Translations under genes and position numbers: made by a program
Notes under the pieces: generated by a model
Databases searched by the model: none
What the model was told of the DNA's origin: nothing
Seen by the model: the letters and a program-made list of their open reading frames with translations, nothing else
Shown: positions 15,535-21,994 of the stretch, one piece after another
Layout: every line of letters begins with the position of its first letter
Position numbering within the stretch: position 1 is the stretch's first letter
DNA from: Tannerella sp.
GTDB taxonomy: Bacteria; Bacteroidota; Bacteroidia; Bacteroidales; Tannerellaceae
Direction of reading: 5' to 3'
NCBI GenBank assembly: GCA_031279875.1
Contig: JAITHS010000406.1
Location: 1-21,994, forward strand
Length of the DNA: 21,994 nucleotides

Positions 15535-17493
15535 ATGAAAAATAATAATATCTCGTTTCTCTTTTCGTTTCTGTTTTTGTTTTCGTGCGACTATCTTGAC
15601 GTTGTACCCGACCAGATACCGACGCTTGACGATGCTTTTGCCGACCGTTATACTGCCGAGCAATACCTCGCTACATGCTACTGGGGAATGCCTAAAGCGG
15701 CAGGATGGGATCAGAACCCCGCTTTTCTCGGAAGTATGGAGATGGCGCAGAACCCCAATTTTCGTACCTCAATGGGTATGCGTGTGGCGCTCGGCGAAGA
15801 CAATCCTACATCACCTGTTATCAACTACTGGGGCAGTACCGGCGGTAGTATAATATCTCTATACGCCGGTATAAGAGAGTGTAATACTTTTCTTGATAAT
15901 ATTCATCGCGTTAAAGACCTGAAAAGCAATGAGATGGCGCGCATGATAGACGAGGTTAAGCTTATCAAGGCATGGATGCATTTCTACCTCATTACATATT
16001 ACGGACCGATGTGTATCATTCGCGAAAGTGCGCCCGTCAATACCTCTACGCAGGGTATCAGGGTATATCGAGACAAAATTGACGACTGCTTTGAGTATAT
16101 TCTCGAACTACTCGACGAAATTATTGACAGCAATGCCCTACCCGACCGTATTACTAACCGAACGACCGAACTGGGACGCTTTACCCAAGCCGTACCTTAC
16201 GCTCTCAAAGCCAGAGTACTTACATACTGGGCAAGCGACCTCTATAACGGAAACACCGATTATGCCTCGTTTAAAAACCATAACGGAGAATCGTTTTTCA
16301 ACCAAACAAAAGACCCTACACGCTGGATTAAAGCCGCAGAAGCGTGCAAAAAAGCCGTCGAAGTGTGTCTTACTAACGGTATAAGGCTATATCAGACAAC
16401 AGACCTGCTGCTGAGTAAGCCGATGTCGGATACTACGCGGCTAATAAATACTTTACGCAGCGCAGTAAGTGAGCAAATCAATATGAACGTCGAACTGATA
16501 TACGGCAATACGTCATATCCTTGCGGCTCTAACGTTCAGAGACACTGTTTGCCGCGTTTTGAAGCCGGTTCTGCTGCTAACGCAACCAGCCGTTTGAGTG
16601 TGCCGTTGCATGTTGCAGACTGGTTTTATTCCGGTAACGGCGTGCCGATTGAAGAAGACGAAGACTGGGCTGAAGACGACAGATACAACACTCGCTTCGA
16701 GACCTTGCGCACCGGCGACTATCGACATCGCTATCTCATACAGCCTGATGAAGTTACCTCTGCGGCAAATTTCGACCGCGAACTGCGCTTCTATGCCGCT
16801 CTCGGTTTTGACAGAGGTAAATGGTACGGCAATCAGTATAACAACGAGCCGAACGACGATGCCGAGTGTATGTTTCCGAAAGCCCGTTACTCGGAGTTCT
16901 CAAACCGCGTTTCCAACACCGAGTACTGCGCTACCGGCTACTGGGCTAAAAAACTTGTAGCCCTCAACACCCGCTGGCGCGACGCTAATGAACTGACTTA
17001 TATGAGCTTCCCCTATCCCGATATACGCTTCGGAGACCTTCTGCTGCTTACATCGGAAGCGATTAACGAGGCGACGGCAGGCGACGATAATACACCGACT
17101 GATCCTGACGTTTACATTTATATTGACCTCGTTCGTATGCGCGCCGGTCTGCAGGGCGTTATCGACAGCTGGCAAGAACACGCTATTGCGTCAAAGAAAA
17201 ATAAACCTGCTACCAAAGGAGGTATGCGAGACATCATACGCCGTGAAAGGAAGATTGAACTTGCATTAGAAGGTCAGGACTACTGGGACCAAAAACGTTG
17301 GAAAACAGCCCACCGAGAACTTAACCGGAATATTCAAGGCTGGAATGTAACGGTTGAAGACGTCAGTCCACAGGCGTATTACTCCGTTACGACCATCTAT
17401 CCGATGCGCTTTACCATGCGCGATTATTTCGCCCCTATTCCCGAAACAGACCTAATCAACAACCCGCAATTAGTTCAGAATCCGGGATGGTGA
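15535..17493 (+). CDS. susD-like: SusD/RagB-family surface lipoprotein
   Basis: SusD proteins sit as a lid on SusC at the cell surface and bind the ligand. The 652-residue protein has a lipoprotein signal with lipobox LFSC and lipid cysteine C18, then CDYLDVVPDQIPTLDDAF, a typical SusD beginning. The C-terminal half contains IRRERKIELALEGQDYWDQK and RWKTA, the conserved family segment, and it ends NPQLVQNPGW, the usual intact terminus. A TTG 12 bases upstream could act as a start, but the ATG at 15535 gives the better signal peptide. It follows susC by 12 bases. Confidence 0.94.
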   Translation: MKNNNISFLFSFLFLFSCDYLDVVPDQIPTLDDAFADRYTAEQYLATCYWGMPKAAGWDQNPAFLGSMEMAQNPNFRTSMGMRVALGEDNPTSPVINYWGSTGGSIISLYAGIRECNTFLDNIHRVKDLKSNEMARMIDEVKLIKAWMHFYLITYYGPMCIIRESAPVNTSTQGIRVYRDKIDDCFEYILELLDEIIDSNALPDRITNRTTELGRFTQAVPYALKARVLTYWASDLYNGNTDYASFKNHNGESFFNQTKDPTRWIKAAEACKKAVEVCLTNGIRLYQTTDLLLSKPMSDTTRLINTLRSAVSEQINMNVELIYGNTSYPCGSNVQRHCLPRFEAGSAANATSRLSVPLHVADWFYSGNGVPIEEDEDWAEDDRYNTRFETLRTGDYRHRYLIQPDEVTSAANFDRELRFYAALGFDRGKWYGNQYNNEPNDDAECMFPKARYSEFSNRVSNTEYCATGYWAKKLVALNTRWRDANELTYMSFPYPDIRFGDLLLLTSEAINEATAGDDNTPTDPDVYIYIDLVRMRAGLQGVIDSWQEHAIASKKNKPATKGGMRDIIRRERKIELALEGQDYWDQKRWKTAHRELNRNIQGWNVTVEDVSPQAYYSVTTIYPMRFTMRDYFAPIPETDLINNPQLVQNPGW

Positions 17494-17534
17494 TTAGTGG
17501 TTATGCGAACATTTTCAATACAAAACAAACAAAT

Positions 17535-18746
17535 ATGAAACACATAATTAATATTCAAATGCTTATCATCGGCATCGCGCTTGCTTCCTGTAACGAGAAG
17601 CAGTTAGAGCCGATAAATGCCTCCAAAGGCAAGCCGATGCCGGTAACAAACGTTTCGGCAGAGCCTATACCCGGCGGTGCAACGATATCTTTTGTCATAC
17701 CCAAAGACAATGACGTGCTGTCGGTCAAGGCTGTTTATACTATCACTAACGGCAAACAGAGAGAAGCCATAACATCGTTCTACGGCAACACCCTGACAGT
17801 TGAAGGCTATAACGACCTCAATCCCCACGAAGTACTACTTTATACCATAAGCCGTTCTAAACAACTGTCAGACCCCGTGAAAGTAACATTTACGCCGCTC
17901 GAATCGCCTATCAGCAAAGCTGTTAAGACGGCTTTTATCACCAGTGATTTCGGCGGTGCATACTTCGCTTGGCGTAACAGCGCCAAAGTGATGCTGACCG
18001 TCGAAATGCTGGCAGAAAATACGAAAGGCGAGTTGCAAACCGCTCGAATAGTAACTTCGTCGGTCGATTCCGCCAATTTTACTATTCGCGGTTATGAGCC
18101 TAAACCGCAAAAGTTCGGACTCATATTTCGCGACAACTGGGATAACGTTTCCGACGTTATCTTACCCGCAGACGGAACGATTATCCCGCGTGAGGAAAAG
18201 ATGTTAGACCGCCAACTGTTTTCTATCTTCAAAATCAACAACATCTATCTGCAAGGAGATGTTACATTTACCAACTGGGAAGGACGCGACGAGTATATGT
18301 TTGACGGCGATGTAGAGACTTACGGACATAGTTATTCGGGTTCTTTGCCCGTTTCTATAACGCTCGACCTCGGCAAACAGGTGCGATTGAGCAGATTAGT
18401 TCTATTTCATCGTCATAGTGGCGATAACGCCGATGCACATTACTTTGCATGGGGAAATCCGAGACATTATGTTGTCTATGGTCGCAGAGAGCCTCCCGCA
18501 ACAGGTAACTGGGATGAATGGACACAACTGATAGATTTTACACAAGAAAAACCGTCCGGTACAAATTCCGAATACGACCTCATTACGGATGAAGACAGAC
18601 AGTATGCAATAAACGGTTTTGAGTCATCTTTTCCGCAGACTGAAAACACTTACCGGTATATCCGTTTCCGCTTTCTTACCTCATGGGAAAACAGACCTTA
18701 CGTTCATCCGGCCGAATTTGTTTTCTACGGAGAATATGCCGATTAG
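17535..18746 (+). CDS. Lipoprotein with DUF4959-DUF5126-DUF5000-like architecture, discoidin-like C-terminus
   Basis: This 403-residue lipoprotein has lipobox LASC with lipid cysteine C19. After the signal, residues about 20-120 look like a DUF4959 beta-sandwich (PGGATISFVIPKDNDVLSVK). Residues about 125-225 look like DUF5126. Residues about 240-400 look like DUF5000, a discoidin-like fold (MFDGDVETYGHSY, then LPVSITLDLGKQVRLSRLVL). This three-domain order is one I know from proteins beside SusCD pairs in Bacteroidales, where they are thought to be surface glycan-binding accessories. A GTG start at 17487 overlapping susD is possible but would spoil the signal peptide, so I used the ATG at 17535. 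It is distantly similar in layout to the next gene. Confidence 0.82.
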   Translation: MKHIINIQMLIIGIALASCNEKQLEPINASKGKPMPVTNVSAEPIPGGATISFVIPKDNDVLSVKAVYTITNGKQREAITSFYGNTLTVEGYNDLNPHEVLLYTISRSKQLSDPVKVTFTPLESPISKAVKTAFITSDFGGAYFAWRNSAKVMLTVEMLAENTKGELQTARIVTSSVDSANFTIRGYEPKPQKFGLIFRDNWDNVSDVILPADGTIIPREEKMLDRQLFSIFKINNIYLQGDVTFTNWEGRDEYMFDGDVETYGHSYSGSLPVSITLDLGKQVRLSRLVLFHRHSGDNADAHYFAWGNPRHYVVYGRREPPATGNWDEWTQLIDFTQEKPSGTNSEYDLITDEDRQYAINGFESSFPQTENTYRYIRFRFLTSWENRPYVHPAEFVFYGEYAD

Positions 18747-18781
18747 TCATTTCAAACCAATAATTTTCAAATATATAAATT

Positions 18782-20037
18782 ATGAAAAAACTGTTTATCA
18801 TATCTTTAATAATCCTATCATTAGCCTCATGCGAGAATATGATGGATGTGCATAAAAAATTTACTGACGGCGGCGAAATAGTTTACGCTCCAAGACTTGA
18901 TTCAATGAAATTTTATGCTGGTCATAACCGCGTATTCTTCAAGTTTCGCACCCTGAACGCTACCAACCTTAAAGCCGTTGAACTTTACTGGGACGACGAA
19001 CAACTCATAGTTCCCGTTACCATGTCGTCGGGCTATGACAGTATGCTGATTGAAGTGCCGTGCAAGGAAGAAAAATCATATACGTTTAAAATTAGAACGA
19101 CAGACGAGTTCGGTAATCATTCGCTGTGGGAGACCGGTTTTGCCAATTCCTACGGCGAGATGTTCATACAGTCGCTGGTAAACCGCTCTATAAAATCGTT
19201 CAGTGTTTCCGACAACAACGGTGCTATCACGTGGTATCCGCCGACAAGTAATCTGGTTCGCAGCGAAGTGCGTTATACAAATACTGCACAACAGGAAACG
19301 GTTATCAGCGTGCCGTCGGCACAGATGACTACCCAGTGCGTCGGTCAAACAAGCAATCGCTTCGATGTACGTTCATTCTTTCTGCCCGAAGCCGACGCTC
19401 TTGATACTTTCGCCGTAACATGGGAATCCGTCCGCCCGCTCTATCAGGTGCCACGCTCAAAATGGAGCATCAAATACTGCAACTCATGGCACGGAATGCC
19501 CTCGCTGACAGGTACGGCTAACATGCCGCATTTTATCATCGACGGCGATTTTACGTCTTTCTGGCATTCCAGCTATGCTAACTATGCAGTCGGTACGCAT
19601 CCGTTAGACCCGACTATCACCCGGGACCCGCCGCCGTTTACTATCATCATCGATTTCGGGGAAGATATTGCCATCGAACAGGTTGACCTCTACCGGCGCC
19701 TCAACAATAACAATACCCAATTAGTCATTGCTTATGTGCCTAATATCGACCCGTTGCTACTTACCGAAGCCGATTTTAAATGGCTCGGACCGGTCTCTGT
19801 TTCCTTCTCCAACCATTCAATATTCAAAAACTATTTTTATTCCGGTGTCGCCAACAGCAACTGGCAGGAAGTAGGCAGAGTAGAATATCCGTCAGACAGC
19901 AATTTTGATACGCCGGAAAAAAACCAGCGTATCATCAATCCACCGACGCCCGTTGTAGCCCGATACCTCAAACTTATCTTGCCTAACACCCGCAGCAACG
20001 GCAACGTATCTCTCGCAGAAGTATTTGTTTCAGGAAG

Positions 20038-20041
<4 letters not shown>
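18782..20041 (+). CDS. DUF4998-like lipoprotein with C-terminal F5/8 type C (discoidin) domain
   Basis: This 419-residue lipoprotein has lipobox LASC with lipid cysteine C17. Residues about 18-210 look like DUF4998 (MDVHKKFTDGGEIVYAPRLD, then GHNRVFFKFRTLNA). Residues about 230-419 form a discoidin-type carbohydrate-binding fold (HFIIDGDFTSFWHSSY, then FTIIIDFGEDIAIEQVDLYR), ending RYLKLILPNTRSNGNVSLAE. It probably binds ligand at the surface together with SusD. The gene lies 35 bases after the previous lipoprotein gene, and its stop overlaps the start of the phosphoesterase gene (ATGA). Confidence 0.82.
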
Positions 20042-21819
<1,778 letters not shown>

Positions 21820-21843
21820 GAGCTTACGTCCGTCATTGGGAAT

Positions 21844-21906
21844 GGGTAGTGGGTAGTGGGTAGTGGGTAGTGGGTAGTGGGTAGTGGGTAGTGGGTAGTG
21901 GGTAGT
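21844..21906 (+). repeat. Heptamer tandem repeat GGGTAGT, nine copies
   Basis: Nine perfect copies of GGGTAGT follow AAT and end at GGTACC. The reverse strand reads as a Pro/Leu/Thr/His/Tyr repeat (PLPTTHY) in a spurious open frame, which is not a gene. The G-triplets spaced by TAGT could also form a G-quadruplex. Confidence 0.97.
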
Positions 21907-21916
21907 GGTACCACGC

Positions 21917-21994
21917 AGTCCCGCAGGGACGACACTTTATTAACCGGTGACTTTAGTCTCCGGAGAGAGGAGGCATATCAACAATAGTCCCGCA
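21917..21994. repeat. Palindrome-bearing intergenic repeat, REP-like, cut by the window end
   Basis: GTCCC-GCA-GGGAC (21918-21930) is a perfect 5-bp-stem hairpin, and TCTCCGGAGA (21957-21966) is a perfect palindrome. AGTCCCGCA occurs at 21917-21925 and again as the last nine bases of the window (21986-21994), so a second hairpin unit may continue beyond the edge. No gene is visible from 21766 to the end. The first hairpin might also help terminate the uptake operon, but no T-run follows it directly. Confidence 0.6.

Overview
The window looks like a chromosome segment of a Bacteroidales bacterium that has a type IX secretion system, so probably not Bacteroides itself. Four kinds of evidence agree. 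Several genes have Bacteroidota-type promoters (TAnnTTTG) and few have Shine-Dalgarno sites. There is a sigma/FecR/SusC/SusD operon, and there are many lipoproteins ending their signal peptides in a serine before the lipid cysteine. One protein ends in a T9SS sorting domain. The organism cannot be named from this sequence.

Layout: (1) 1-999, the 3' end of an AT-rich Eco57I-like DNA methyltransferase, the edge of a restriction-modification cassette. (2) 1044-3597, housekeeping genes: RNase H with a viroplasmin-type N-terminus, then topoisomerase IV subunit B (ParE). (3) 3699-6360, an ECF sigma factor, a translationally coupled anti-sigma-like protein with an inner-membrane helix and an outer-membrane beta-barrel (Dma-like), and a lipoprotein. 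A bidirectional terminator follows. (4) 9275-6396 on the minus strand, a tightly packed operon of purine nucleoside phosphorylase, TcdA and a SorE-like zinc dehydrogenase. (5) 9367-10359, an Rpn/PD-(D/E)XK nuclease gene with a GREE-type repeat. (6) 10427-21765, a complete regulated uptake operon: ECF sigma, FecR anti-sigma, STN-containing SusC, SusD, two surface-lipoprotein-like proteins with discoidin-like C-termini, and a metallophosphoesterase with both a twin-arginine signal and a T9SS tail. (7) 21764-21994, a non-coding block of heptamer repeats and small palindromes.

Two themes stand out. First, the periplasmic linker of the Dma-like protein is encoded by an 8-bp tandem repeat array with two copies of a 40-bp core. 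A 14-bp piece of that core recurs, with one mismatch, between the two heptamer arrays at the far end of the window. This points to a dispersed composite repeat family that has colonised a coding region. Because the unit length is not a multiple of 3, copy-number change could switch or resize a trans-envelope anti-sigma factor. Second, the SusCD operon encodes no glycoside hydrolase before the repeat block; its only enzyme is a phosphoesterase, which suggests uptake of a phosphorylated ligand.

In the uptake operon, the STN domain of SusC probably signals substrate binding to FecR, which releases the sigma factor. SusD and the two lipoproteins would capture ligand at the surface and the phosphoesterase would trim it. 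All domain assignments come from reading the translations; no database search was possible.
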